A stretch of DNA of 64,000 nucleotides from Trichuris trichiura (taxonomy: Eukaryota > Nematoda > Enoplea > Trichinellida > Trichuridae): assembly GCA_037903355.1 (NCBI GenBank), contig JBAJFE010000034.1:434001-498000 (forward strand), in the 5' to 3' direction. Position 1 is the stretch's first letter. Each line of letters begins with the position of its first letter. The notes under the pieces are model-generated. The model saw only the letters and a program-made list of their open reading frames with translations. It was not told the DNA's origin and did not search any database. Made by a program: the position numbers and the translations under genes. Positions 36,101-50,300 of the stretch are shown one piece after another.

Positions 36101-37219
36101 CGACTACAACTTGTCTTCAGAAAGCTAAAGAAATGTATCATACACGATACTTAGAATTGGACAAGATGAAGCGTGATAATTGCTCCCTTAAAGAATTGAA
36201 CAAGATGCAAATTCGCACGGAAAAAGCTCGTAGGGTCCTACGACCTCTATTTACGTAGCTGATATTGTTTCTTCAGGGGAAGAGTACCGTCACTATGTTG
36301 ATAAGTATGAAAACGTTCGTGTTGACTTCGAAGAACGTCTTACCGCTGCAGCGAAGGTTGCCTACGTTCGATCGACTAATTTGTCATCATTACCGCATTA
36401 TTTTCAGAACTTTCAGTCCCTTCAGTTGAATCATTTTGAGCAAATGAAGAAATTCTTGACCACGTACATGTGCAGCGTTTCCAGCTATTACCAGTCATTA
36501 CTCTCTGTAAACTTTGCTTGCGCTTGTCACGTGTTTACTTTTCTCAAGATTTCAATAATGGCTTTAACCTGCTTTTTCGTCTTCCTAAACACTACACGAT
36601 TGTTTCATAACAAATCGACATTTTGTAACGTTGAAAAGGTATCTTATTTTCATCCCCTTGAAGTCAATTATTTTGTAGGAAGCTCTCGGGAATAAATTTT
36701 CCCGCCGTCAGTATTACCAATTGATGCATCTAACAGCCAGCTGCGTTAAATGCGGGAAGAGTTATTTCCAAGAGCTTCCAACAAATAAATTAATTTCAAA
36801 GGGTTAATTTGCGACCGTTAACTATTAGTGTTGTAGAACTATAGTTTTAACAAATTCTTGCGGAACAAAATTTTTTAAAAGTCTGCTGCTGAAATAATCG
36901 TTAAAACTGCATTTCGTTTCAACGTTTAATCGTCTACGAACTTTTCCCAAAGCGCGGTTTGTTTCGCTCTTGTTAACTCACCTAGGTAGGTTATTTTTGC
37001 GTACTAACCTTTATTAGTTTCATAGCGTGTACTTTATTTTGATCGATGTTAACTTCTTCGTTCTCTCTATTTTGTTTGCGGCGGCATGGTTGTGATAGTC
37101 TTTTTCACCTTAATACATTTAGCTTTCTCAAGAAACGAATGCGGAAATTCATAGCGTGGATGTCACAGCTCTGTTAGCTGAATTAGTGGCAACTAGAGGA
37201 ACTGGCGCGGAAAGGCCTG
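30143..37219 (+). CDS. FCHo: FCHo exons encoding the F-BAR domain
   Basis: Six exons. The first opens with GDKHNGFAVMYQIMKGGQ, matching the FCHo start (Trp-Gly-Glu/Asp-Lys-x-x-Gly-Phe), then DLFDLVKERAGVEDE of helix 1. The second gives LLELSKEVQRFGDDQFKIHKS. The third has CLQKAKEMYHTRYLELDKMKRD. The fourth encodes EEYRHYVDKYENVRVDFEER. The fifth carries FQSLQLNHFEQMKKFLTTY. The sixth ends in ALLAELVATRGTGAERP, the family's post-F-BAR TGxERP signature. Splice phases in order are 2, 0, 1, 0, 0, 1. The 47-nt intron at 36230-36276 is unusually small. Confidence 0.9.
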
Positions 37220-40200
37220 GTGCTTTAAATGTATTTTATTTCCATAATACGCATTTTATCTCTTTCAGTACGTGTTAAATTCGAGGAGCCACAGTGCGCA
37301 GGCACGCATCATTTGTTTCCCTCGTCAAGTTCGGAAACGCCTATATGTGAAACTATTGCATCGACAGATTCCCCAATCAATTTGGATGGAATACCTTTTG
37401 ACATTGATCAAAGTAATTCTGGACGTCGTGGTGCCAATACGTTTCTTCCAAGTGGCAGTCGAGAGAGAGGTAGTTGCACTTCCTCGTTGTCATCAACAAA
37501 TTCGTCGCCTATGACTTCAACAGGTTAGTGCATGTTTGTGTAGTAAATTGAACTATTAATTACGGGGCTCTTCACAATGAGCCTTTTAGTGTTTGCCCTT
37601 TTCCTGGTAATTGATTCATTCGTTTATATTATGTAACAATCAGTAAGAAGAATACCATTGCTGAACCACTTGAATGTGCGCTTTCAAGAGAGGGCATTAT
37701 GCCTTCGAGCTGCTTGACAACAAATCAATATAATTTCATGTTCAATCACGTTTTTTTCGTGGAAAATATCTGTTGTGCGAAAAGTTCAGAGGGCTCCTGT
37801 TTTTTCGCCTGCAGTATTAGCCAGCAGAGATCACTGACAACAGAACGTTTTGTTTTCCGAAGCTTCCTTGAATATGGCTTTTTCCAACTGGAGAAAATTG
37901 TGCTTCACAGTGTCTCTTACTTTATTGCGGAAACAAGTTATCTTACAAAGCCAGTGACTGCCGAAGGGAACGGCAGCTGACAACTAGTCGTATAAGCAAA
38001 TATGTCAAAATTTTCGCGCTTCACTAGCCAATCATATTGATTGGACAAGTGTTGCTTCTTTGTTCTTCTGTCGTGTTAATGAGAATAGTCACATCTTTGT
38101 TGGTTGAGTGTATACTGTGCGCGTACATACTTTTGCTTTTATTATTGTTCCTTATGCAAAACTTGGTTGGAAGGTCTTCTGCGGCTTTTCCCGTTTATTC
38201 CCGTCGGAAATAAACGGGAAAAGCCGTAGAACACCTTCCAACCATGAAACATCAGCCGGTTACGAAGCATTCGGTATTATGCAAAACTTTATAATAATTA
38301 TTTACTTAGCATTTAGGTTCATATATATGCAGTAAACCCTCCTTAATCCGAACCTCCATAATCTAAATCCCTCTCTAATCCAAACTCTTGGAAGAAAACA
38401 ATAGAACGACCGTATACAATAAAGATAATTGGGCTGCCTGTGCTAAACGCGCAGTCACTTGGCGGCAACGGCTATAAGGGCAGCAAACAACCTGCCAACG
38501 GTCCTTTTAGTATACGTTAGCATAGGCGTAGCCCAGCGACGGCTCTGCCGAACCAATCTCGACCAATAAGTTGATTGCAGCAAGGCATCTCGAGACCTAG
38601 ATTTCTCCAAATAAACGGAATTGTGGATCAAAAACGTGGTGTTTTTCAGTCGTATAAAACTACAATCTGTTCATTTCTCATATAACGCAATGATTGGCCG
38701 CTAATTCAATTTATTTTCGAGGCAACAGAGCCGGCTAGCAATTACGAATATGGAAAAATAAGTTCATGGCAACTATTTCCATGTCGCTTCGTGGTACGGC
38801 GTTCACACCATTTGAGAAACTGATTTCTGCTAGTCAATTGTTTTCCCTGATCAGACGAAGGTCGCTGCTCTCGTTAATCTATTCACGGCTTGCAGAGACT
38901 GGCATCACGCTGCAGACGCCAGGAACATGCATCTAAATTTGCATTACCTGCTTTTCTGTGGCCTACTGTATGCCTCCTCCATAATCCGAATTATTCCGTA
39001 ATCTGAACTACCCTCCTCTCCGGCGCGTTCGGATTAGGGAGGTTTTACTGTATATATACAGTCGGCCCTCGTTATCCGCGGGCTTCTATACAACGCGGTT
39101 CGTCTGGCGTGAAATAGTGACGTCATCTTTTACACAACAGTACACGAGATAAAGCCTAGAACAGTCAGTGGTTGATGGTTTGTGGGGAGACAGTCACTGA
39201 ATGAGAGGAGTTAGGTGCCATCGATGAGGAGGTCGTGGACATAGTAAATACTGCCAAGGAGTTGGGACGTGAGGGTTTCACCGACATGATAAAAGACGAT
39301 ATCAGACAGCACATAGAAGATTGTGGAGAATTGTTCACTAACGAGGAACTCGAGGAACTGATCCAATCACCGACGAGCAACGACGACGACGTTATGCAAG
39401 ATACATTAGCTTAAACCCCTTCGGATTGGACGCTCCAAAAGCTTGCCAGTATTTTCCGGCAAGCCCAGGTCCTAAAGGATATGACTGCTGACTACGATCC
39501 ATCCATGGAACCTGGCATCATGGTTATACGAGGAATAACGGCGTTGTTGAAGTCGCTGCAAGATTTATTCGAGGAAGCGAAGAAAAGGGAGATACAGCTC
39601 CCTATAACAATGTTTTCAAATAAAGCTCCGGCAGCTGCGGAGCCTAACATTTTAAGGCGAGAAGTTTCGCTGCCAAAAAGTTCTCATGAAACTGTAGGAC
39701 TGGCCATTCTCCAGGGGATCTGCGCCCACCTACAGAAGGTGGGTAAATTGATTCCTGATGCCCCAAACGTTTCTAGCGTAGACGTTCTGTTCTATGTGGA
39801 TGTGTTCTGGGTGATGTTCACCATTTCTGCTTAATTTTTCCTATGTATTTTATATTTCCCCTGCTCTGTACTCATTCCGCGCACCAGTAGATCGCTTATT
39901 TCTTTAAAGCAAGGCGATTCGCAGGGGTTTAAAGAAAGTGCATCTTACTTTCATCCTTTATTGTATCTAACAGCCTGGACTCTGATGGATAACCCCATTG
40001 AACAAGCACAGTCTGATTGATTTCCTTATCTCGTAACTAGATTCTGTAATACCAAGTTTCGAAGGATCACTAGGTACCATAACCGTTCCGGAAGGAATTC
40101 AAGGGGGCAGGACGAAATACGCGGCTAGAATATAAGCTATTTGGCCTTTTCATAGGGTATCCTATATAACGCGGAATTCGTTTACGCGGTGTAACGCTCA

Positions 40201-41311
40201 AAATTCGGGACGAATTAACCGCGGATAACGAGGGCCACCTGTATATATATATATATATATATACAGTCGGCCCTCGTTATCCGCGGGGTTCTATACAACG
40301 CGGTTCGTCCGGCGTGAAATAGTGAAGTCATTTTTTCACAAAAACATTCGCACCGCTGGCTGGCATTATAGTTGCAGTAATGTCATTGCCTGCCTGAGCA
40401 GCAGCGTGATCGTCTGCCCAGGCGCGAAAGACGTTTTCTGCCTACAACGCTCTCTTGCACAATGCTAATGAGGCCTTGTCATTTTTCTGACTGTTCGTTA
40501 TTGCTTCGTGCGCGTTGTCGAACCTATTCGCCGTGCACAGACATCAGTTTCCCTGCAGCGTGGTAGGTCTGAACTTCCGCGTCTTTTAACTGGCGTCGCG
40601 TAGGAAGATGGCTGACAGAAGGCAAGTAAGTGAACAGAGCGGTTCTTCCGGGGCTAAGAGACAACGTAGCATCCTTACTCTTCATGAAAAAGTAGAAGTC
40701 TTTGATCTTTTGAAAAGCGGATTGTCATTTGCGGAAGTGGGTCTCAGGATCAGGAAGAATGAATCCAGCATTCGTACGATAAAACGGAAGGAAGCTGAGA
40801 TTTGAGGAAACGTGTATTCTGACCCTTCATTGCGGAAAAGAGCTGCCGTAGCTCGCAACAAAGTCCTCGTGAAAGCCGAGAAAGCGCTAATCATTTGGAT
40901 AGAGGACATGTTGCGGAAGAATGTCCTCGTCGACGAGAAAGTTATCCGGGAGAAAGCGCTTAGCCTATAGTAGCACTTCTCTAGCGTCGTTGCAGAGAAC
41001 GAGAGAAAAAGGCTTACTGCTAGCGAAGGATGGCTAGCAAAATACTTGAAGCGCTTCAACCTCAAGAACTTAAAGATCACTGGGGAAACGGCATCGGCTT
41101 ATTTCGTAGCTGCCTCGACGTTCCGGAAGGAATTTAAGGGGACAGGACGAAATACGCAGCTAGAATATAAGCTATTTAGCCATTTTCCTAGGGTAGCTTT
41201 TATAACGCGGAATTCAACTTAACGCGATAAAGTGTTCAAAATGTTAGACGAATTAACCGCGGATAAAGAGGGCCGCCTGAATATGTACTTCGCGGTCACT
41301 TCGCGTGCCGT

Positions 41312-41353
<42 letters not shown>

Positions 41354-44300
41354 TAGAACCTCCAAAGTTGACCACCTCTCTATGTCGACCACCTCCCTAA
41401 GTTGACCGAATTTTGACCACTTGGTTGGTGCGCACGTTAATGATATAATATACGCACAGTCTCTTATATTGACCACCTCCTATGTTGACCAGTTTTTCCA
41501 GGTCCCCTGGGTGGTCAGCTTATGGAGGTTCCACTGTATATATATATATTTTATTCCATGCAAACAATTTGACTGGACGTCGGTGGTTTTGGAAGCAATT
41601 TCTCTACTTAACAGTATTGAACCTAACACTTGTAAGAACCGCGTGTGTTAGATTCAGGACTATCTGCGGTTTTCAGTTTTCTCAGTGGTCTTGAGAACAT
41701 ATTATTGTGGATCTGAGGGGCACGCTTATTTACTATGTTGACTGTTTTATGGGCGTTGAGCAATTAATAGTAAACAGCTCGACCGGTTGCTAGTTGGTCT
41801 TTGTCTTTTTAAGTGCGCACTTACAGTCAACAGCAACAATGAAAGTCATTTCAAAAAATAAAAAAGCATTTTAGCAGCTTATTTCTGAAAAAAGCGCAAT
41901 AGCTTATTTGCCGACTGATTGCTGACGAATATTAATTTGCATAACTTTAAAATGTACTGCTAAATAGCGTAAAGTGAGAGCACTTAATTAGTGTTAAGTA
42001 AATTAACGACGACTTGGAGTCGTTCTGTAAAGTTTTTTGAAGCAGCGATTGATAATTAGCGCTTCGGTTTTCGTAGAATGGGGTGCTATCTTTCACATCA
42101 AATTTCAGTGCCAAGCATCATTACCTCACATTCAAAAACCAAGCTCAATCTTTGGTTGCCAGGCCGTAGATCAAGCTGTAAATCATCATCTTCTACTCGG
42201 AAGGATGACGGCTCTTCACCTGCGGGTACAAAACCCAAAGTACCAAACTCTGGTGATTCTTCAGTTAGCGTAAGGCAACAAGGTCAGAACTGCAACGTTT
42301 CGCTCGTGTTTCACATTCTTGTTCGACTCCGCATTTCACAGACTGTGATGCCAAAGCAGCATGGACAAATCCGTTGTTCGAAGGTTCTTTTAACTCACCC
42401 AGTCAGAAAGACTTGGATGTTGTCGCTGCTGCTGGTTCAGATCCGTGCCAAGATTCAAATAGAAAGCGAACTCTCTCTATTGGTAAAGCACGATGGCATC
42501 ACCCCACAGGTGGTTTCCCACCCTCACTTTCAGGATTTCTAAAAAGGATTTCGAAAGATAAGAAAAAGGGACCAGATCCGAATCTTTCCTGTGAATTTAA
42601 AGACGAAGACGAAGTGGGAAATGCATTATTGTAACTGATAAACTGTATTAGTCTATTTACTTCTAGCCAAACTCCATATGTTCCGTTGCTGCTCCTGTAA
42701 ATTCTACAGAGCACTATCTTCGTCGGTCTTCATTGCCGGAGCATTCCAACTCATCGGATTCAGACAGTGGTACGTACCTTATGTGCTCATTAGCAGTGCA
42801 TGTTTATTTTTTTTAGGAAACGAAGAGCTTGACAAGAAGATTAACATTCAGATTAAGCCAGTGATGTGTGATTCGGTATCCGGAAGTGCATCAGTCGATG
42901 AGCTGCGCGAAGCAATTGGAAGCATGACGTTCACTCCAGCAGTAGTTCAACCGATAGTTTCAAAATGTGTCTTAGCACTGATTACCGTTTTCACAGTCAG
43001 CACAAGGGAACATCTTCAGTAAAAACATATGGAATACGGATGCAAGCACTGTTAGCAAAGTGCATCGCTTGAAACCAGGAATGGTGCTACGTCCAGCGAA
43101 AACAGGCGATGACAAGTGGAATAACCTGGTGTTTGCGGGTATTTTATTTTTATTTTTACCACCTGTCGTTTCTTTTTCTTACGTCCTCTAATATCTGGAA
43201 AATCATTTCTGGTTTTAAGGCACTGAACAACGTTTACGACCACGGAGCACTACTCCGACACACATGATATCTTTGGATAGACCACATTTGAAGGTAAGCC
43301 AAGTTTTCGTATGATGTCAGCTTATCTGACCTTTGGCTTGCGCCTAGAAAGGGGGATCAATAATTATACGCCAAGTGGTTATGAACTATGTGAATAAGGT
43401 TGGAGAGCTCGCAGTAACGTGACTTTTTGTTGCACGTATCCCCTCGTTGCAGAAGTTCTTTTTTATGCTGTCATAGGAAAAGGTTTCCAACTTAAAAGCG
43501 AGCCGCGCGTACTGCGCCTTTTTTTGGCCAGAGCTGAATCAGCTACCATTTATCTTCCTACTTCGTCTGTCAGAATAGATGCCAATCGGGAGGCGCGAGA
43601 TAAGAACTATAGGCTTGATTAGTGTAAGTCTTATACTTCTGTTTGTGGAAGATTTAAACAGCGTAGGTAACGGAATGCGGACAGATGTTGTCAAGCAACA
43701 ACACAATGCCTTTCGGTGATAATTCTTCGGCTTTAACGGCCTCTTTATTTTTTTAGTCCTTGTCGTGATATTGTTTTGGTATAGGGTTCTAGAAGTCCAA
43801 AAACCTAAGAATTTTCATGATACGATGTTACCGCTAGTAGACGTATAAGGCGCAAATGGATTGCAAATAATTGAGGGCTCCTCCTCATGTTTAAGTTCTA
43901 CTGGGATACCAACCTTTAATTGATATTATGATCGCTTAAGGTGATGCGATTTTCCACTAATGCTTTGTTTGCCTAAAATTTATATTAATGGGGTGGATCC
44001 CGGACTTAGATACATTTCGTTTCAAGCGTCCCATCGTAAGTCAAAACGCCTAATCAATTCATTTTATGCCGAACCGGGTTGCGGAGGCGTTGGTTTGTTA
44101 GTGGGTGTTTCCTCATAGCTTTTCGTCGGCGATATATTGGTTCAATGCCCCTTTGATATATGTTTAAGTTTTGGCTTGTGTTTAAGATAAAGTTCAACTG
44201 GACGGACTGTTTTATAATACAACAATACTGTTTTAGGGTTAATAACATAGAACTCCATATATGGCAACTACATTATGCATACGAGAGCTCATTGATCTGT

Positions 44301-47300
44301 TCGGTGTGCTCCACCTAAACTTCAGAGAAGATAGTAGTACCACAACGACCACCCAATGAAGTCTTTTCCCCACTTGGCTCGATGATAGCTGGAAGAAAGC
44401 ACTCCTGTGATGATTGATAGCTTATCAGGAGTAGGCTGCTTTAAGAAGGCACCAAGTTTTATTCCTGTACTCTCCCATATTCTTTTGTATTTGTAACAAG
44501 CCAAAGCACTTGAACCTGGCAATCAGTTTTCGCAAATCCTTTGCACAATGGCCATCTCGTACTTATGCGTACTTATAAATACAGGCTCCCCCGACATACG
44601 ATGGTTTCGATATCGGAACCTATTCGTTTCGAAAATCGTATGTTGTAATTCATATGTAGGTATATATAGGGGATAGATGTTGCGAAGGATTTGAGGAGGC
44701 TGATTGCCAGATACAAGTGGTTTAGCTTTTTACAGATACAAAGGAATACGGAAGAGTACAGAAACAAACTTGGTGCCATTTTAATGCAGCCTACTCCTGG
44801 TACGCTATGAATCATCATAGAGTGCTTTCTCCCAGCAATGATTGAGTTTAGCAAAGAAAAGGCTTCATTGTGTTGTCGCTACGCTATTGCTATCTTGTTT
44901 TTAGTATAAGTGGCTAGACCGAACGGTTCAGTGAGCTGTTGTAAATATATGTACAGAAGTCTAATTGCTGCGTATACAGTTCTGTTTTATTAATTCCAGA
45001 ACAGAATTGCCGCATTATAAAGCAGTCTTTAACGACATGATTTCTCTAAATTGTAAACCAATTCAAGAGTTTAATTTTTTAAAGAAAGTAAACACGGACC
45101 TGTGGCGTTCAATCCGTTCTAATCCTCAGTATGGGCTCGTTACAGGCATATCCACTTAATCGCGAAAATCTCCTACCGTAGCAGTTCCCCTTGCCTATAC
45201 TGTAATCAGTTTGATACCGTCCGGTTGAACTTTATCTTAAGCATAAGCCTAATGAAAAAACTTTATTACGGATCGGTTCCCGTTTATGTATATAAAATAT
45301 ACTCCGGAGCTTTCGGGTCATTCGAGACCCGTTATCAGCGGTCTAAAGTTGTAAATAAAATTTTGGCAGCGAATGCCATCTTTCGTTTCTGAGGATTTTA
45401 AAGCGGGCATTTTTAAAATTTTCCGTTGGCAGCTTTTCGCATTTGAGTCTGTCAGCGCAATTCTTTTTCTTGTTCCGTATGGCTTCTAGATTGTGTCTTC
45501 TTTGTTGCGAACATTCTTCTTTGTTGTTGAATCGCTGTTTTTCCATGTTGCATTCATTTTTCTTTTTCTTTCTTTCTTCTTTTTCTTTCTGTTTTCTTTT
45601 TCTTTTTCTTTCTTTGTTTCATATATATTTCAATTTTATCCATTTCTATTTGTTCTAATTATTTGTTTTCTCTTCTTTCCCGGTTTTTTTATTTCATCCG
45701 TTGAGTGAGCAACAATTATACCGCGTCACAATATTTGAAAAGGTGATTTCTTCGTACGGGACCGTAAATTTTCATAATGCAAAGGTTTTGTTACGGAGTA
45801 GTTCCCGTTTTAATGCGCGTAAACTCCGGAGCTTTCGGGTCGACCGGGACCCGTCTTCAACGGTTGTGATTTATGGGTATAAATTGTGTGCGTGACTTGA
45901 GTCTTCTGTCGTTTCTATGGTTTAAAGCGGGTGTTTTAAAGTTCTCTGTTGGTGGTCTTCTGTTTGTATGGTATGTAATTGTCCGTTAATCGCATTTCTT
46001 TCATGTACGGTGGTTATTTCTTCTTTCACGTGCTCCATGTGTTCTTGTATCGCGTCCAATTATTGAGCAGCAGTCGTAGCGTGTCACGATATTTGTCCAA
46101 ATTTCACTTACATCTGCTCCTTGGTCGCGGTTGTATGTGAGGTTGTGTCTTATGTAAAGGGCTTCTTTGATTCTTCTTAATCGTAGGTTCTTTTCATAAC
46201 ATAAGACTTTTGGGTTGAGCGTTTGGTTACATTGTGTGACATGTTCTGCCACAGCAGAGGCCTGTTTGGCTTTTTCCATGGTGATTATCGGGTTTAGAAT
46301 TGGTCTTCCTCTTTGCGTAGTTTCATGGCCACTGCTATTGAGCATGGCCTTTGCATTATTGTAATTTGTAAGCTTTTTTAAGTGTTCATTAAATCTATGT
46401 TCCAAGGTGTTCCCCGTTTCGCCAATATAAATTCCAGAGCAAGAGCATTCGACTGCGTATACCAATCCTGTTTTCTTGTTTGTTGGGATCTTTGTTTTGT
46501 CCGAGCGAAGAATTGATCTGAGGTTAGGGGAGCTCTTGAAGAAGACTCTGAAACCTAACGTTTTTCCTAGCCGGGTAATTTTTTCTCCTAAGCTTGCCAC
46601 ATAGGGAATAACTAAGCATGGCTGGTGCGAAGCGTTTTCTGCCCTAGATTCACGTTTGCGAAGCTTGTAGCTGAGCACTTGGCTAATAAAGGACCTGGGA
46701 TATCCGTTCTTGTAGAAAATTTTCCGAATGTAGTTGAACTCTGGTTGAAGATATTCAGGACTACATAATTTCATTGCTCGGTCTATCATTCCGGAGAGGA
46801 TACCACGCATTACTGATCTGGGGTGATGTGATGAGAAGTTGAGGTACTGATCCGTGTGCGTGGGTTTTCTATATACTTTGGTTTTTAACCCATCGTTTGT
46901 GCGGATAATTAAAACGTCTAGAAAGGGTAGGGTGTTGTTGTCTTCTTTTTCCATTGTGAAAACAATTTGGTTCGGGCGAATGTTGTTGAGGAATTGTAAA
47001 AACTGTTCTTCCTTTCCAGCTTTAATGATTACGAATATGTCGTCTACGTACCTTTTGAAAAGGCGTGGAGCTATGTGTCTGTCTACCGTTGCGAACATTT
47101 GTCTTTCAAAGCTTTCCATAAATATGTCTGCTAATACTGGAGATAAGGGGCTGCCCATAGGTACTCCGCTAGATTGTTTGTAGTACTTGTTATCAAAAGT
47201 TAAATGATTGCCTTCTTCCATGCAAAAGGAAACCAATTTGACAATGTGAAAGGGATTTAGTTTAGTTCTGGTGGGTAGACTTGTGTCTGCATTGAGGAGA

Positions 47301-50300
47301 TTGTATAGGATCTCAAGTGTATCTGATATGGGGATGCTCGGGAATAGTTCTTTTACATCATAGCTAACCAGAATCTCATCTGGTTCTAGGTAGTGACTCC
47401 GGATTTCGTTGATAAAAGTTTTGCTATTTTTGATAAAAGACGGCTCCTTGCCAGTAAGTGGTTTAATGATCGTTCCTAAGTATCGACTGAGTTCACTTGT
47501 GATACTATTAATAGTGGATACTATTGGTCTCATTGGAATTCCTGGTTTGTGTACTTTTGGGAGACCATAGAGCTCAGGGGGTCTGAAGTTCGATGCAAAC
47601 TTAAGAAGTGTTATCATTTTGTTGATTTCAGGTTCTTTGGTCTCTGTAGCATATGTGATGAGGAGAGATCGAAGATTTTTCCGGGAAGTTTCTGTAGGGT
47701 CAATGGGTAAAAGGGCATAATTGCTGGTGCTTAAGATAGCTGTCATTTTTTCCATGCAGGTGTTTCTGTCTAGTAGAACTATTTTATTCCCTTTATCAGC
47801 TTTAGTGATAATTCTGTTGGGTTGATTTCGATGCTGATGTAGGCAGTTCATCTCATGTCGACTTAAGTTAGGAGTGGCGTTGAAGCGGTGATTTAAGATT
47901 AATGTAAATAAAGTGCTTTTGATCTGTCTGGCTTTTTGTGGGTCCGTCGAAGATAAGCTGTCTTCAATTGAGGTAATGATATCGAGAATGGGTGGTCGTT
48001 TGGGGGTGGGAACGAAGTTCAGTCCCTTTCTTAGTATGGCCTTCTCACTTTCACTTAGAGGGCAGGAGTTGAGGTTTACTATTGTTGTATTTTGTTCCGA
48101 CTCAGTGGTCCTTTGTAAGCTATTACTGTAGGTATTTGGAGAAGTCACTGGGAAACTCGCCTGAAGTCTATCGAATTTTCTTTTTAATACCTGTTTTTGT
48201 GTTGTGCAAACTGTTCCTGCGGCCTCCTCCACATGCCTGACCAAGGCTTCGTAAATTGCTTTCTTTGGCTGGTTTCTGAGGTAACTGAGTGTGTTGTTGT
48301 AGTTTGCTCTTAAATTCGCTAGTGTAAATCTGTGTTGTCTTATAACGTTTTTGAGCAGAGATATTCCAGCGGAAAAGAGGATTCGTTTTGAGTGACTATC
48401 CACACCCTGGCCCCATTTTAGTTGGAAGCACTTCGGTAGAATTCTGTGGTCCCTGCATTTCAGTAAGAAGGTCAGTTGGCCTTGAGTAAGACCCGCTTTA
48501 ATACGTGTATGTTCCAAATATCTGGCCGCTGACAGAAGGGGTGTTCCGTATACACCCTGTATAGTCTTGAAAATGTGATTTCTTCGTACGGGACCATAAA
48601 TTTTCATAATGCAATAATTTTCATTTGCTGTGCTTCCAACTAAAATGGGGCCAGAGTGTGGATAGTCACTCAAAACGAATCCTCTTTTCCGCTGGATTAT
48701 CTCTGCTCAAAACCTTTATAAGACAACACAGATTTACACTAGCGAATTTAAGAGCAAACTACAACAACACACTCAGTTACCTCAGAAACCAGCTAAAGAG
48801 AGCAATTTACGAAGCCTTGGTCAGGCATGTGGAGGAGGCCGCAGGAACAGTTTGCACAACACAAAAACAGGTATTAAAAAGAAAATTCGATAGACTTCAG
48901 GCGAGTTTCCCAGTGACTTCTCCAAATACCTACAGTAATAGCTTACAAAGGACCACTGAGTCGGAACTAAATACAACAATAGTAAACCTCAGCTCCTCCC
49001 TCTAAGTGAAAGTGAGAAGGCCATACTAAAAAAGGGACTGAACTTCGTTCCCACCCCTAAACGACCACCCATTCTCGATATCATTACCTCAATTGAAGAC
49101 AGCTTATCTTCGACAGACCCACAAAGAGCCAGACAGATTAAAAGCACTTTATCTACATTAATCTTAAATCACCGCTTCAACGCCACTCCTAACTTAAGTC
49201 GACATGAGATGAACTGCCTACATCAGCTTCGAAATCAACCGAACAGAATTATCACTAAAGCCGATAAAGGGAATAAAATAGTTCTACTAGACAGAAACAC
49301 CTACATGGAAAAAATGACAGCTATCTTAAGCACCAACAATTATGCCCCTTTACCCACTGACCCTACAGAGGCTTCCCGGAAAAATCTTCGATCTCTCCTC
49401 ATCACATATGCCACAGAGACCAAAGAACCTGAAATCAACAAAATGATAACACATCTTAAGTTTGCATCGAACTTCAGACCCCCTGAGCTCTATGGTCTCC
49501 CAAAAGTACACAAACCAGGGATTCCAATGAGACCAATAGTCTCCACCATTAATAGTATCACAAGTGAACTCAGTCGATACTTAGGAACGATCATCAAACC
49601 ACTTACTGGCAAGAGCCGTCCTTTATCAAAAATAGCAAAACTTTTGTCAACGAAATCCGGAGTCACTACCTAGAACCAGATGAGATTCTGGTTAGTTATG
49701 ATGTAAAAGAACTATTCCCGAGCATCCCCATATCAGATACACTTGAGATCCTATACAATCTCCTCAATGCAGACACAAGTCTACCCACCAGAACTAAACT
49801 AAATCCCTTTCACATTGTCAAATTGGTTTCCTTTTGCATGGAAGAAGGCAATCATTTCACTTTTGATAACAAGTACTACAAACAATCTAGCGGAGTACCT
49901 ATGGGCAGCCCCTTATCTCCAGTATTAGCAGAAATATTTATGGAAAGCTTTGAAAGACAAATGTTCGCAACGGTAGACAGACACATAGCTCCACGCCTTT
50001 TCAAAAGGTACGTAGACGACATATTCGTAATCATTAAAGCTGGAAAGGAAGAACAATTTTTACAATTCCTCAACAACATTCGCCCGAACCAAATTGTTTT
50101 CACAATGGAAAAAGAAGACAACAACACCCTACCCTTTCTAGACGTTTTAATTATCCGCACAAACGATGGGCTAAAAACCAAAGTATATAGAAAACCCACG
50201 CACACGGATCAGTACCTCAACTTCTCATCACATCACCCCAGATCAGTAATGCGTGGTATCCTCTCCGGAATGATAGACCGAGCAATGAAATTATGTAGTC

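Noticed and set aside
42270..42341. Apparent frameshift in the FCHo linker
   Set aside because: Resolved by using the donor at 42283 instead of 42270: intron 42283-42341 gives matching phases and an unbroken frame.
44965..45159. 64-codon ORF containing ELPHYKAVFNDMISLN as an extra FCHo exon
   Set aside because: FCHo exons at 43293 and 54311 join in phase 0 without it; it lies between repeat arms and has no FCHo similarity.
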